Source: Anditalea andensis (GTDB taxonomy: Bacteria; Bacteroidota; Bacteroidia; Cytophagales; Cyclobacteriaceae). Taken from it: a DNA stretch of 64,000 bases. The position numbers and the translations under genes were made by a program. How positions within the stretch are numbered: the first letter of the stretch is position 1; every line of letters starts with the position of its first letter. Location of the stretch: positions 390,054 to 454,053 of the forward strand of contig NZ_JMIH01000023.1 of assembly GCF_000714815.1 (NCBI RefSeq), in the 5' to 3' direction. The notes beneath the pieces were generated by a model, which searched no databases, was not told the DNA's origin, and saw nothing but the letters and a program-made list of their open reading frames with translations. This document shows positions 1-9,382 of the stretch, piece after piece.

Positions 1-501
1 AGGCATTACCAGTTCTAAGTGTTTAACATCAAACTTTACCTGAGAGTGGTGTTTATCAAATAGAAAGTCTTCTTTAATATCCAAAAAGTAAAGATTCTTA
101 ACAAAGATGCTATCACCATTAGCGGCGATCCAGAAGTTTTCCTGAAACTCACTAATAGACATCGGCTGCGTAAATTTCTCATCTCTGAATATCTCCAGCG
201 CATTTTCTTCAACTACCGCATTATATATATGGGTCATTATCCCATCATTTTTGATATCTCCAGATCCATAAAGCGGAAGATTGAATTTTTCTCGAAGATC
301 AATTCTTCGCCACACTGCCATCTGGTACATTTTATCATCATCTCTGATGGGATGTGCAGAAAACACTGTATCGACCCTAAATTGACGATCTCCATTTCTG
401 ACCGGCTGGACACTTGTAGCGCCCTGGGCCATCACTTCTGCTCCCATCGCACCTATCATCAAAAAGGCAAAGGAGAATATCAGTCTAGCACGTAGTTTCA
501 T
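1..501 (-). CDS. gldN: Gliding motility / type IX secretion protein GldN (C-terminus beyond window)
   Basis: GldN forms, with GldK, the periplasmic ring of the type IX secretion system that drives protein export and gliding. I translated the frame directly: it opens at an ATG at 501 and stays open to base 1 (167 codons), so the gene is cut by the window edge. A signal peptide spans about residues 1-26, ending near VMAQ. The stretch WRRIDLREKFN at about residues 65-75 is typical of GldN. It is the last visible gene of a gldK-L-M-N order on the minus strand. A 295-base gap separates it from gldM, unusually long for this operon, and it contains several small hairpins. Confidence 0.92.
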   Translation of the reverse strand, partial: MKLRARLIFSFAFLMIGAMGAEVMAQGATSVQPVRNGDRQFRVDTVFSAHPIRDDDKMYQMAVWRRIDLREKFNLPLYGSGDIKNDGIMTHIYNAVVEENALEIFRDEKFTQPMSISEFQENFWIAANGDSIFVKNLYFLDIKEDFLFDKHHSQVKFDVKHLELVMP

Positions 502-796
502 CTGTTTATAATTTATTTTTAATGGTCAGAAATTTACCCGTACCTGAGGCCGGGATTAAATCGAGCATAAGTGGTAAATAAACCACTGCCTGACGCTTTT
601 CGTCATGCTCGGTTATATCTGTATATATTTTAATTGTCAACTCTGACTTTCGTCAGGTGATTGAAATTTCACCTTAATGATACCATATCCCCACTGATAA
701 CTAATGGTGCTATTAGGAATCCATCATCTGAATGACACTTCCTCAAGTTTTTGATATCACAAATGTATGTAATTAAACTAATCAGAATTCCTAACC
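502..796 (-). other. gldM-gldN intergenic region with small hairpins
   Basis: No convincing gene is seen. Read on the minus strand it holds CTGAC-GAAA-GTCAG, TGACG-AAAAG-CGTCA and AGTGG-(8)-CCACT hairpins in a row. A 44-codon TTG-initiated frame (640 down to 506) ends four bases before the gldN ATG. These could be mRNA processing or translation-coupling elements, but nothing in the sequence proves that. Confidence 0.3.
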
Positions 797-2401
797 CTAT
801 TTGATAGGAATAGAGAAAACTTCATTAGTTGAACTTTTAATTTTATTGCCTCTGAAGTTAGTCCGGGTATATTCTCTTACTACCACCACTATACGGTCAC
901 CACTTTTAGCAGCGGCCAATAGGTTTCTGATAGCTACATTTTCACCTGATATCTGGACAGTCTCTCTGGGGACATCATTTCTGATAAGTCTAACCTCTCC
1001 TGCAGTAACTTCAAAATTAGCATCCTGCCCCATAGTTCTTCCAAAGTTAGCTTCAGGAACTGCCCTAATACTTAAAGAGCTCGGTCCCGGAGCTGGGTAT
1101 GGATTGGTAAGATCAATAGGACCTCTGGCATCAAAGGCTCTTATAGTCGGAGCTGGCACCGGTCTAATATCATAGCTTACATCTCCTATTTTATTACCAC
1201 CACTGCTTACCCCTATGACTACTTTCCCGGAGTCGGAAGTTGGAATGACAGTCACTTGACCCGGTCTGTTACCTTTAATAGCCTGACCATTAGAAACAGT
1301 AAATTCAGGAGCATAGCTGGTACCCAATGCCGGTACGTCTATCATCAGCACGTTTGCAGCATTAGCATATAGCTGGTTGACAGTCTCAGATTCTACTCTT
1401 ATCACCGGTTTTGCTACGAAGTATTCATAATCTACATTCAGTGTACTATCTACTCCAGCTATATTAACAGTAATCTGACCCTGTATAGTTCTTTTGGCTA
1501 ATCCCCTATCATCGTATGACGAAGCAGGAGGTACAGTAAAATTGATTTTTCCAAAACCATTTTCTACTGGTATTTCCCGTCCATCAGCAGTCATCTTAGG
1601 CATAGCAGAAGATGAAGAAGAGGCAATAAATAAATCCCCTTCAAATTTGGTACCAGCAGCTACCACATTGCTAGAAGCTGCTACCCTGGCTTCAAATACA
1701 TCAGATTTGAAATAAAATGAACCCAAGGATCCCGTGATGGAAGATAAAGCCTCACTTTCTATATTTAACACCTCATTTTGGTACTGAGATATCAATGCCA
1801 TTACCGCCCCTACAGGGGATTTTACGAAGTTCAAGTTCACAAAGTCTTTATAATTGGCATTAGGGTCATTTTTGAACAGATCGATTTCATTTGCATTCTT
1901 GGCAATCTTTTCAAAATTCTGATTGATTCCCACCCTTGAAAGTATCTCTGAAACCTGGTTTGGAAAAGCATTTAGCCTTTCTTCCATTTCATATCCTTTT
2001 CTGTTATTATTGAAAATATTGCCAGTGATGTCCTGATTTTTCAAAGAACTCGTTCTATAGGTACCATCTTCTGCCACGGCATTTGTGGTAGCTAATAGTT
2101 CCTGCTTTAAACTTTCCAGATAGCTAAATATATCTGAAGTCTCAGACCTGATCTGCCTGGCAGCTTCTACTTTCGGCACATCTCTCTCATTATTGCCCTG
2201 CTGCTCCACCGTACCAGCTATGGAGCTTACGGTAAAGGCATTTTTTTCAATATAATTTTTCGATGTTCTTTCCAAACCATCGTTCAGAAGGACAAATTTT
2301 TGTAATATTTGGTTACTAACTTGCAAAGCCAGCAAAGCTGTAAGAACCAGGTACATCATACCTATCATCTTCTGCCTTGGGGTTTCCTTACCTCCAGCCA
2401 T
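797..2401 (-). CDS. gldM: Type IX secretion motor protein GldM
   Basis: GldM is the large periplasmic partner of the inner-membrane motor GldL and transmits proton-driven motion to the GldKN ring and the outer-membrane translocon. The 534-residue product starts MAGGKETPRQKMIGMMYLV and has one N-terminal membrane helix at about residues 12-31, followed by a long periplasmic part, as in the family. It lies 49 bases downstream of gldL on the same strand, in the standard gldKLMN order. No truncation is visible. The start is an ATG directly before the conserved N-terminus. Confidence 0.96.
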   Translation of the reverse strand: MAGGKETPRQKMIGMMYLVLTALLALQVSNQILQKFVLLNDGLERTSKNYIEKNAFTVSSIAGTVEQQGNNERDVPKVEAARQIRSETSDIFSYLESLKQELLATTNAVAEDGTYRTSSLKNQDITGNIFNNNRKGYEMEERLNAFPNQVSEILSRVGINQNFEKIAKNANEIDLFKNDPNANYKDFVNLNFVKSPVGAVMALISQYQNEVLNIESEALSSITGSLGSFYFKSDVFEARVAASSNVVAAGTKFEGDLFIASSSSSAMPKMTADGREIPVENGFGKINFTVPPASSYDDRGLAKRTIQGQITVNIAGVDSTLNVDYEYFVAKPVIRVESETVNQLYANAANVLMIDVPALGTSYAPEFTVSNGQAIKGNRPGQVTVIPTSDSGKVVIGVSSGGNKIGDVSYDIRPVPAPTIRAFDARGPIDLTNPYPAPGPSSLSIRAVPEANFGRTMGQDANFEVTAGEVRLIRNDVPRETVQISGENVAIRNLLAAAKSGDRIVVVVREYTRTNFRGNKIKSSTNEVFSIPIK

Positions 2402-2450
2402 AGTCGATACTTAGATTTTTAAACATAATAATTTATAATGGAAAGATCTA

Positions 2451-3272
2451 TTAACCTTTCATGGCTGATAGCATACCACCGTATACCTTATTCAGTGAGC
2501 TCACATTCGCATTCAATTGAGCCAATTGGTTTTTAAATGCTTCTGTCTCTTTTCCTGCTTCATTTAGTCCTTCCATAGCAGCAGAAACATTAGAGTAGAA
2601 TTTATTCAAAACCTTCACATGACTATTGGCATCCTGAAGTTCCATTTCATAGACGGCATTAAGGGCAGACAGATTCTTGGTTACTGTTACTACTTGTTCA
2701 TGATATTCTTTGGCATCTGTGGATGCGGATGACATTTCTACCAAAGCAGAAGCTGTTTTAGAATATGACTGGTTCATATCCACTAAAGTCCTAGAAGCAT
2801 TTCTTACATTATCTGCATATTCTGAAGTAGCTACAGCTGCATCTGATACACTTCCCAATTTCTCCGCAGACGCTGCTAAGTTTTTAATCCCTTTGCCCAG
2901 GTTTTCTATAAGGTCATCTCCTATTTTGGCATCTTCCAAAACCTTGTCAAACTTCTGAGTAGTGCTATCTTTCATCGGCGTAGAGCCTACTGCAGACTGA
3001 GGCATAAGGGGCATGCCGTCGCCATTATATGTAGGGGAAAGCTGAGGATAGACTTTTGCCCAATCTACATCTTCATGTTTCGGTTCAAATGAAGAAAGGA
3101 AGAAAATGGCGGCCTCTGTAGTAAGACCTATACCGATCATGAGCGTAGCTCCAGGCCAGTCCAAAATCTTAAACATGGCTCCTAAAATTACTACTGCGGC
3201 TCCAATACCGTAAATTTTAGGCATGATATCACCGTAAAACTTATACTTAAATGAATTCTTATTTGCTGACAT
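2451..3272 (-). CDS. gldL: Type IX secretion motor protein GldL
   Basis: GldL is the inner-membrane proton-channel component of the type IX secretion and gliding motor. The 273-residue protein has two membrane helices near residues 18-35 and 41-62. The membrane-embedded glutamate in GLTTEAAIFF (Glu53 here) matches the position of the glutamate required for motor function in characterised GldL proteins. The C-terminal half is a long helical cytoplasmic region rich in Ala, Ser, Glu and Asn. It sits between gldK (58 bases upstream) and gldM and is probably cotranscribed with them. Confidence 0.96.
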   Translation of the reverse strand: MSANKNSFKYKFYGDIMPKIYGIGAAVVILGAMFKILDWPGATLMIGIGLTTEAAIFFLSSFEPKHEDVDWAKVYPQLSPTYNGDGMPLMPQSAVGSTPMKDSTTQKFDKVLEDAKIGDDLIENLGKGIKNLAASAEKLGSVSDAAVATSEYADNVRNASRTLVDMNQSYSKTASALVEMSSASTDAKEYHEQVVTVTKNLSALNAVYEMELQDANSHVKVLNKFYSNVSAAMEGLNEAGKETEAFKNQLAQLNANVSSLNKVYGGMLSAMKG

Positions 3273-3330
3273 TTGACTAATTTGTTTTTTATTTTTTGTT
3301 TGGATATTTTATTCTACGCTTTGGCTTTTT

Positions 3331-4425
3331 TTATCTACTTCTTCTCCTCCTATTGTTCACATTCATAGAGCCTGACCTTCCGATGAACGTCATCGAGGTT
3401 CTGAAACCTATATGAGCAGTCTTCACATCCTGGTATTCGAATGTCCTGGTACTGGTCTCTAGATAATGGGCAATGTCTTTCCAAGAGCCACCTCTTACTA
3501 CTTTTCTGGGTTCATTAGGATCGTTGTATACCGGATCCATATCCCAGGTAAGGGCGCTTCCTGCAGGATTATAAGCATCTATTACCCATTCAGATACATT
3601 GCCAGCCATATTATATAGCCCGAAGCCATTTGGTGCAAATACATCCACAGGAGCGGTATAGGCAAAACCATCATCTATATAATTACCTCTTCCCGGCTTG
3701 AAGTTAGCCATCAGACAGCCTCTTCTATTTTTAAGATAGGGACCTCCCCACGGATATTTTGCCACATCTTTACCACCTTTGGCGGCATACTCCCATTCTG
3801 CTTCAGAAGGCAGTCTAAACTTAGGCATGTCAAATTCAGACCGGTCATTAGCATTCATATGGTAGGTCCTCCATTCACAGAATTTTTGGGCCTGCTCCCA
3901 GCTGATACCCACTACAGGATAATCATCAAAGGCTGGATGATCAAAATAATATTCCATTAATGGATCTCCATAATGATGGGTAAAACTGGTAGACCATACT
4001 GTGGTATCGGGTACAAGCTCTTCCAAATTGAACTGTGGTGGATCAGCCTGCGTGGTCGGTGTACCGGTGGCCAATTCCCCAGACCTCACCGCTTCAAGAA
4101 ACTGGCGGTACTTGTTATTCGAGACCTCATGTTTATCCATATAAAATTCAGATATGGTTATCTGCTTGTTAAAAGCTGATTGGCTAACAGCTATATCCTC
4201 ATCTGCCTGCCCCATCCAGAATGTCCCTGCTTTTACCGGTACCATTTCATAAGGTAAGGTTTGCTTCCATCCCGTCCGCTTAGGAACCCCGGTCACTTCA
4301 CCTCTCCGGTTGTCCCTTTCACTTGCAGTACCCCTGCTCCCGAAAAGTCCGCAACTTTGCAGAAGCATAGCCGCCAGACACCCTACGGTAACCGCTAAAA
4401 ATCGTGAATTCATTTTTTTATACAT
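3331..4425 (-). CDS. gldK: Type IX secretion lipoprotein GldK
   Basis: GldK is an outer-membrane lipoprotein that forms the periplasmic ring with GldN. The 364-residue product has a signal peptide with lipobox LLQSC (Cys25), then a formylglycine-generating-enzyme/sulfatase-modifying fold from about residue 55 to 350, shown by PVKAGTFWMGQ, RLPSEAEWEYAAKGG, YNMAGNVSEWV and KVVRGGSW. GldK proteins use this fold structurally and are not known as enzymes. A start four codons downstream (MNSRFLA) is equally possible and keeps the lipobox. It is the first gene of the gldKLMN run. Confidence 0.95.
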   Translation of the reverse strand: MYKKMNSRFLAVTVGCLAAMLLQSCGLFGSRGTASERDNRRGEVTGVPKRTGWKQTLPYEMVPVKAGTFWMGQADEDIAVSQSAFNKQITISEFYMDKHEVSNNKYRQFLEAVRSGELATGTPTTQADPPQFNLEELVPDTTVWSTSFTHHYGDPLMEYYFDHPAFDDYPVVGISWEQAQKFCEWRTYHMNANDRSEFDMPKFRLPSEAEWEYAAKGGKDVAKYPWGGPYLKNRRGCLMANFKPGRGNYIDDGFAYTAPVDVFAPNGFGLYNMAGNVSEWVIDAYNPAGSALTWDMDPVYNDPNEPRKVVRGGSWKDIAHYLETSTRTFEYQDVKTAHIGFRTSMTFIGRSGSMNVNNRRRRSR

Positions 4426-4545
4426 ATATGACAGTTATTTAATTGCAATAATTTTTACGTATTTTCCATAAAGTAATAGCTCGAAATTTAGTAGAAAATA
4501 TCAGTAAGATCCAAGAAGTAACTCATTTAATTACAACTTTTAATA

Positions 4546-5547
4546 CTAATATCTAAATCTCGGTGTTCTTTGTATCACACGCTGCAGATCTCTCGCCACT
4601 GGGGGAAGATTATAAGTAAGCATAAATTCATGAGAAGTAGGCGCCTTAGCTTCTACCCCTCCTACTACCAAATCAAACGCGTACCCCAACCTCAGAGAAT
4701 TATCTCTCAGCAAGCTGTATCCCAATAATATAGACACAGATTCTTCTCCCCGATACGCTAATCCTCCGCTAACTTTCTCATTATGTGTGGCTATAACGCT
4801 TACATTATAAGAAAAATTATCGAACCCTACTGATTTTACCAAAAAACTTGGTTCAAATCTCAACAATCCAAAAGGATTGATCCTATAACCTGCTAACAGG
4901 TAATTATGATTGACTAACTGATTACCAAAAGCTCCTTCACCAAAATCAAAATCCGGTTCATTTATGTGCCTACTGCTTAGCCCCAAATAAAACCTACTAT
5001 GGTCATAGAGAAGCCCCCCACCCAGGTTAAAATTTATCTGGGATTCATTTCCCGAAGTAGGAACATTCGGATCAGGGTTTACCGGATTAAACTCATCATA
5101 ATTTATATTACTAGAAAAAAAACCACCCGAAGCTCCTATACTCAATACCCCTCTACCTAAATTAAGATGATAACCTAAAGAAAGATTAACTTCCTGGTTT
5201 CGGGTAGGGCCTATGTCATCATTTATAAAATTCAGCCCCAGACCAAGAGCTGTACCTGTGATCCTTCCTGATGCTGATAGCACCTGCGTATTGATACCGC
5301 CGTTGCCTACACCTGCGGGTGTACTGTACCCTAGCCACTGAGTCCTGTGCAGGGCCGAAAATTGGTATCCTGGATCTTTGCCTGCAAAAGCAGGATTATA
5401 ATACATGCCATTATACATATACTGAGTCAGCTGGGCATCCTGCTGCGCATATACATCCTGGATCAAATACAGGTTCAGCACCATGGCAAAAAAAACTAAG
5501 AAAATAAGGCAACTTTTCTTTCTCATATGTAGTCCTAAATTTTTCAA
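4546..5547 (-). CDS. PorP/SprF family type IX secretion membrane protein
   Basis: Members of this family are outer-membrane barrels that work with type IX secretion, often by anchoring or helping export a partner adhesin. The 333-residue product has a signal peptide ending near VYAQ, then the family signature around QDAQLTQYMYNGMYYNPAFAG (residues about 36-56), a YxxxRTQW-like segment (LHRTQWLGY) and alternating barrel strands to the C-terminus. It lies 120 bases upstream of gldK on the same strand, the position commonly taken by porP/sprF genes in gld clusters. The true start may be MRKKSCLIF, eight codons in. Assignment to PorP rather than SprF is not possible here. Confidence 0.9.
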   Translation of the reverse strand: MKNLGLHMRKKSCLIFLVFFAMVLNLYLIQDVYAQQDAQLTQYMYNGMYYNPAFAGKDPGYQFSALHRTQWLGYSTPAGVGNGGINTQVLSASGRITGTALGLGLNFINDDIGPTRNQEVNLSLGYHLNLGRGVLSIGASGGFFSSNINYDEFNPVNPDPNVPTSGNESQINFNLGGGLLYDHSRFYLGLSSRHINEPDFDFGEGAFGNQLVNHNYLLAGYRINPFGLLRFEPSFLVKSVGFDNFSYNVSVIATHNEKVSGGLAYRGEESVSILLGYSLLRDNSLRLGYAFDLVVGGVEAKAPTSHEFMLTYNLPPVARDLQRVIQRTPRFRY

Positions 5548-5692
5548 GCCTAACTTATCAACAATATCATAGATATATGGTGAAAAGTCCCAGTTCTATG
5601 ACTTGATATTGCAGGCTAAAAGTATAATTCTTAAACGAAGAACTATTCTACACATTTTAACTCAAATTACCCGCTAAAAGATTAAAAAGATG

Positions 5693-6466
5693 CTATAAAT
5701 TATTCGCTTTTTTTATATAAAGTTCAAGAGCACCAGTCATACTTGGCGCATTGGGAAGTGGGGCCTCTATATCCAATATTAGATTTTCATCCAATACAGC
5801 CTGTGCAGTAGTAGGTCCAAATGCCGCTATACGCGTATTGTTCTGCTTAAAGTCCGGGAAATTATGAAACAAAGACTTAATTCCAGACGGACTGAAAAAA
5901 GCAAGTATATCATATTTAATATCCTTCAAATCCGATAAGTCCGCAGCCACGGTATGGTAAATGATGGCTTCGGTATAAGATATATTCAACTTATCCATAA
6001 AAGTAGGAATTTCATCCTTTCGTATATCCGAACAGGGAAATAGGTACTTCTCCCCTTTATGTTTCTTGAAATAATCGAAAAGGTCCGCCGCTGTCCGCAC
6101 GCCTACAAACAATTTTCTTTTTCTGATGACAATATATTTTTGAAGATAGTGGGCTGTCTGCTCTGATATACAAAAATATTTCATATCCGCTGGCATTTCC
6201 AGTTTCAATTCCTGACAGATGCTAAAAAAATGGTCTATAGCATTCCTACTGGTGAATATAATAGCCGTATGCTTTAAAATATCAATCTTTTGCTTTCTAA
6301 AATCCTTCACCGAAACAGGTTCAACTTTTATAAAAGGCCTAAAATCAATCTTTAGATTATACTTATCCGCCAATTGGAAATAAGGAGACCTCTCATCGGT
6401 TGGTTTGGGCTGTGATACCAAGATACTCTTTACAGAATTAAACCTGTCTTTTGATTTAGTCATCAT
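5693..6466 (-). CDS. hemD: Uroporphyrinogen-III synthase (HemD-like)
   Basis: HemD closes and inverts hydroxymethylbilane to uroporphyrinogen III in heme synthesis. The 257-residue length fits the family. It has two alternating domains with segments such as SILVSQPKP near the N-terminus, IIFTSRNAIDHFF at about residues 69-81, and FFSPSGIKSLFHNF followed by AAFGPTTAQAVLD, the usual HemD C-terminal signature. Sequence conservation in this family is weak, so the call rests on these segments and size. It is 40 bases downstream of a DUF4271 gene on the same strand, a pairing common in Bacteroidota. Confidence 0.85.
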   Translation of the reverse strand: MMTKSKDRFNSVKSILVSQPKPTDERSPYFQLADKYNLKIDFRPFIKVEPVSVKDFRKQKIDILKHTAIIFTSRNAIDHFFSICQELKLEMPADMKYFCISEQTAHYLQKYIVIRKRKLFVGVRTAADLFDYFKKHKGEKYLFPCSDIRKDEIPTFMDKLNISYTEAIIYHTVAADLSDLKDIKYDILAFFSPSGIKSLFHNFPDFKQNNTRIAAFGPTTAQAVLDENLILDIEAPLPNAPSMTGALELYIKKANNL

Positions 6467-6506
6467 ACATTATTTTTTTTCTTCTCCTATCCCCTGTTTT
6501 ATATAA

Positions 6507-7619
6507 CTATCCTATAATCAGTTTAGCTATTACTAAAAAGGGAACTACTTCCGCGGTGCAAAGGTAAGAAAATAAATGATAATTTTTAAAGGATACTTTT
6601 TTTGTCATCAGAAAGAAAAGCATAGCTATTCCTATGATGTACAACATAAAAAACATGCTCAACAAATAAGGCATTAAGCTTTTAGATGCCATCAGATCAT
6701 TGGATATGACAATGGTGAGAATGAGAAAGACCGGAAGAAGCGCAAAAGTTATGATCCTTAGCATGTAAAAAAAATGGATGAATTCAAGTCTTCCAATTCC
6801 ATAAATAGCAGTCGATACCTTCAGCCATAATAATTTTACCAGCGCTAATATAAGAAGACATACCGTGCCGGCTAACCAGATTAAAAACATGAAGTCTAGT
6901 TCATTTTTTAAAACTTCCCTTAGTACCGGAAGATCCATGTAGTAAACAGAACAGACTATGAGCAACATAAACAGCATATTGAATACCATTAGGTAAAAAA
7001 TTACATCCGATGAAAATATCCTGGGCCGAGTGACATTATCAGAAAAATCCTCAGATGAAAATATGGACATAGGATTCATCAATAAAGTAAATAAAAGTGG
7101 ATATATAATTTTAAACAGCGCCAATAAAAACAGGATTATAAACAGGGCCATATAAAAAAATTCCGTCACTACTTCTTTATTCCTTCTAGATATGGGATAT
7201 TCTTCCTGTAAAACAGGTACGCTTTCTACCTTATCTTTTACAAAATAACCTTTGAGAATGGATATATCTTCTCTGGCCAAGTCTTTCTTTACTATACTGA
7301 GCTTTCTCACTGTCACTTCACCCTGTCGGAGAAGGGCCGTTTCTACCTGTACGACCGAATCGTTAGCGGCATAAAACCAGAGTACATTGTCTAAAAAAAC
7401 AGATGACCGCGCGGGCACCTGAAGTTTATATTCAGACAAAGGAAAGTCCTTAACATTAATATCTATAGATGCCCTTTCTGGAGAATAATATAAATCCGAT
7501 GCATGAAAAACCCTAATCGAAGGATTATAATTTTCCAATATCTGTCCTGATACCAGCATGGGCATAATAAATACAATAAGTACTGACAGCGTCTTTCTTT
7601 GAATTGAATCCATAATCAA
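6507..7619 (-). CDS. DUF4271 family membrane protein
   Basis: The function is unknown. The 370-residue protein has a signal-like segment at about residues 9-25 and a periplasmic domain of about 120 residues. Six predicted membrane helices follow (about 156-182, 205-228, 241-266, 283-306, 317-337 and 349-369), which matches the DUF4271 layout. Its ATG overlaps the stop of the upstream Omp85-like gene by four bases, so the two are probably translationally coupled, and hemD follows closely. Coupling to an Omp85 protein suggests an envelope role, but that is inference. Confidence 0.8.
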   Translation of the reverse strand: MIMDSIQRKTLSVLIVFIMPMLVSGQILENYNPSIRVFHASDLYYSPERASIDINVKDFPLSEYKLQVPARSSVFLDNVLWFYAANDSVVQVETALLRQGEVTVRKLSIVKKDLAREDISILKGYFVKDKVESVPVLQEEYPISRRNKEVVTEFFYMALFIILFLLALFKIIYPLLFTLLMNPMSIFSSEDFSDNVTRPRIFSSDVIFYLMVFNMLFMLLIVCSVYYMDLPVLREVLKNELDFMFLIWLAGTVCLLILALVKLLWLKVSTAIYGIGRLEFIHFFYMLRIITFALLPVFLILTIVISNDLMASKSLMPYLLSMFFMLYIIGIAMLFFLMTKKVSFKNYHLFSYLCTAEVVPFLVIAKLIIG

Positions 7620-9337
7620 AACCTTCCTGTATACCCCACATGAATTCTAGAATAATTTAATGCAAGGGGCTGGGCACCCGAATGGCCTACAGCATATATA
7701 AATTGTAACATCCCGCCTGCAGTTTCCATATTTAAACCTGATCCGAAAGAATAAGGCCGCTCATTAATTCTTGATGAAAATTTATTGGTTATATTTCCCA
7801 TATCTGCAAAAATCAATAAATAAGAGTAGTTGTCAAAATAAAATCTAGGTTCTATGTTAGTATAAATATATTTGTTGGCAAAAAAAAAGTTCTCGTTAAA
7901 GCCCCTAATACTTTTCAACCCTCCCAATCGATACAAATCATTCCACAATAAATTGCCACCTTCTATTTTCCCAGCATTTAATCCGGTCATTATTGCTAAT
8001 TTTTGAGAAAGAAAAATATACTTGGAAGATCGAACTGTAATATAATACTGTACCTCATTAAGTTTTATTCCATTATAAAAAGTATCTGGCAAACCTACAT
8101 TCTGAAGTATCTTCTTATTCCCTATAGCAAAATCCAAAAGGGAAAACCAACCCCTTCTAGGAAATATCAAATCATCTAAACAGTTCAAATTTATGCGAAA
8201 TCCATAATTATTATATCTAAAGTCAGCTAAATTTGGAAAATTTCCTGTTTTATCATATTCAGACACTGCAAACAAATCACCTGCTTGCCTCCTGTTAACA
8301 AAACTAAAATAGGCCAATGGCGAAAGTCTGTAGCCCAGATCCAGTCTAAAATCCCTGTTTACAAATGAAGTGTCTTCCTTTAAAATAAATAAAGAAGCTT
8401 TTACATCTATATAGGACCCTAGGATAAAAGGCTCTTCGGCAGTAAGCCTGATACTCTGTGAATAGGGATTCCATCTTCTCCATGCTATCCCATAATTCCT
8501 CCCTTTACCAGCTATATTATAGAGTGCCAAATCAAACTGACCTGTGACCAGCCACTTACCTCCATTGTCATGAGGTAGGAATCCGATTACCCCATCCAAA
8601 ACATTTATTTTTTTATCCAGAAGGGAAAGGTGCAACGTTGCTTCATTGTTTTGGAAAGTGATTTCGGGTACTCCCACCATCTTTATATATGGCAAATTTC
8701 TGATTGAAGCTATAGATTCGTTGATTCTTTTCTGTGAAAAAGGTGTACCAGGTGCTATATGAAGTATTCTGGATAAGAAAACAGGGTCGGTTTTGCTTCC
8801 ATTCCCGACCAACCTGATCGTGTCAAAGGTAATAAATGGACCCATGTCACAATGCAATGCCGCGGAAATTTGATTACCATCTTGGACCATATCTTCCAAC
8901 TTCAAAGAAGCAAAAGGATAGCCATTATCCTCCAAGACTCGGATCAATCCTTCGTATAAATCCGTGAGTTTCCTATAAGAAAAGGGCCTTCCAGTGAATA
9001 AATTTAGATTTAAACCACTTTTCGCTATGATCTGCGGGGGTACATTTCCTGGTTTTAATGCTCCCCAGCTATATAGCTCTCCGCTGTCGATGGAGACAGA
9101 CAAACTATCTCCATAAAACTCCCTTTGCTTGATACTAACCTGTAAGTATCCTTCAAGATAAAAATCTTCTATTATGGTATTGAGCATCTGCTCTCTAGAA
9201 AGGCTGTCCCGAAAAATCAACAATCCTCTATTATCCATGTTTCCAGGCACTCCATAATTCAGGTAATATAGGGACTCCTGGCACAGACATGGCACAGATA
9301 TGAACAATAAAATCATTATGAAAAAATAGCGGTACAA
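7616..9337 (-). CDS. BamA/TamA-like Omp85 outer-membrane protein
   Basis: Omp85 proteins insert or translocate proteins at the outer membrane. The 573-residue product has a signal peptide (about 1-19), POTRA-like repeats to about residue 240, including the PFSYRKLTDLYEGLIRVLED and PFSQKRINESIASIRNLPY helices, and a C-terminal barrel. The barrel carries the KSIRGFNE form of the Omp85 lid-loop motif near residue 478 and ends in a terminal Phe (GYTGRF). It is smaller than BamA, closer to the TamA or short BamA-like group. It is divergently arranged with hemW. Confidence 0.88.
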   Translation of the reverse strand: MYRYFFIMILLFISVPCLCQESLYYLNYGVPGNMDNRGLLIFRDSLSREQMLNTIIEDFYLEGYLQVSIKQREFYGDSLSVSIDSGELYSWGALKPGNVPPQIIAKSGLNLNLFTGRPFSYRKLTDLYEGLIRVLEDNGYPFASLKLEDMVQDGNQISAALHCDMGPFITFDTIRLVGNGSKTDPVFLSRILHIAPGTPFSQKRINESIASIRNLPYIKMVGVPEITFQNNEATLHLSLLDKKINVLDGVIGFLPHDNGGKWLVTGQFDLALYNIAGKGRNYGIAWRRWNPYSQSIRLTAEEPFILGSYIDVKASLFILKEDTSFVNRDFRLDLGYRLSPLAYFSFVNRRQAGDLFAVSEYDKTGNFPNLADFRYNNYGFRINLNCLDDLIFPRRGWFSLLDFAIGNKKILQNVGLPDTFYNGIKLNEVQYYITVRSSKYIFLSQKLAIMTGLNAGKIEGGNLLWNDLYRLGGLKSIRGFNENFFFANKYIYTNIEPRFYFDNYSYLLIFADMGNITNKFSSRINERPYSFGSGLNMETAGGMLQFIYAVGHSGAQPLALNYSRIHVGYTGRF

Positions 9338-9382
9338 AATAAGTCAGTTGAATGGTGTATCTTTACATATAAATATAAGCAA

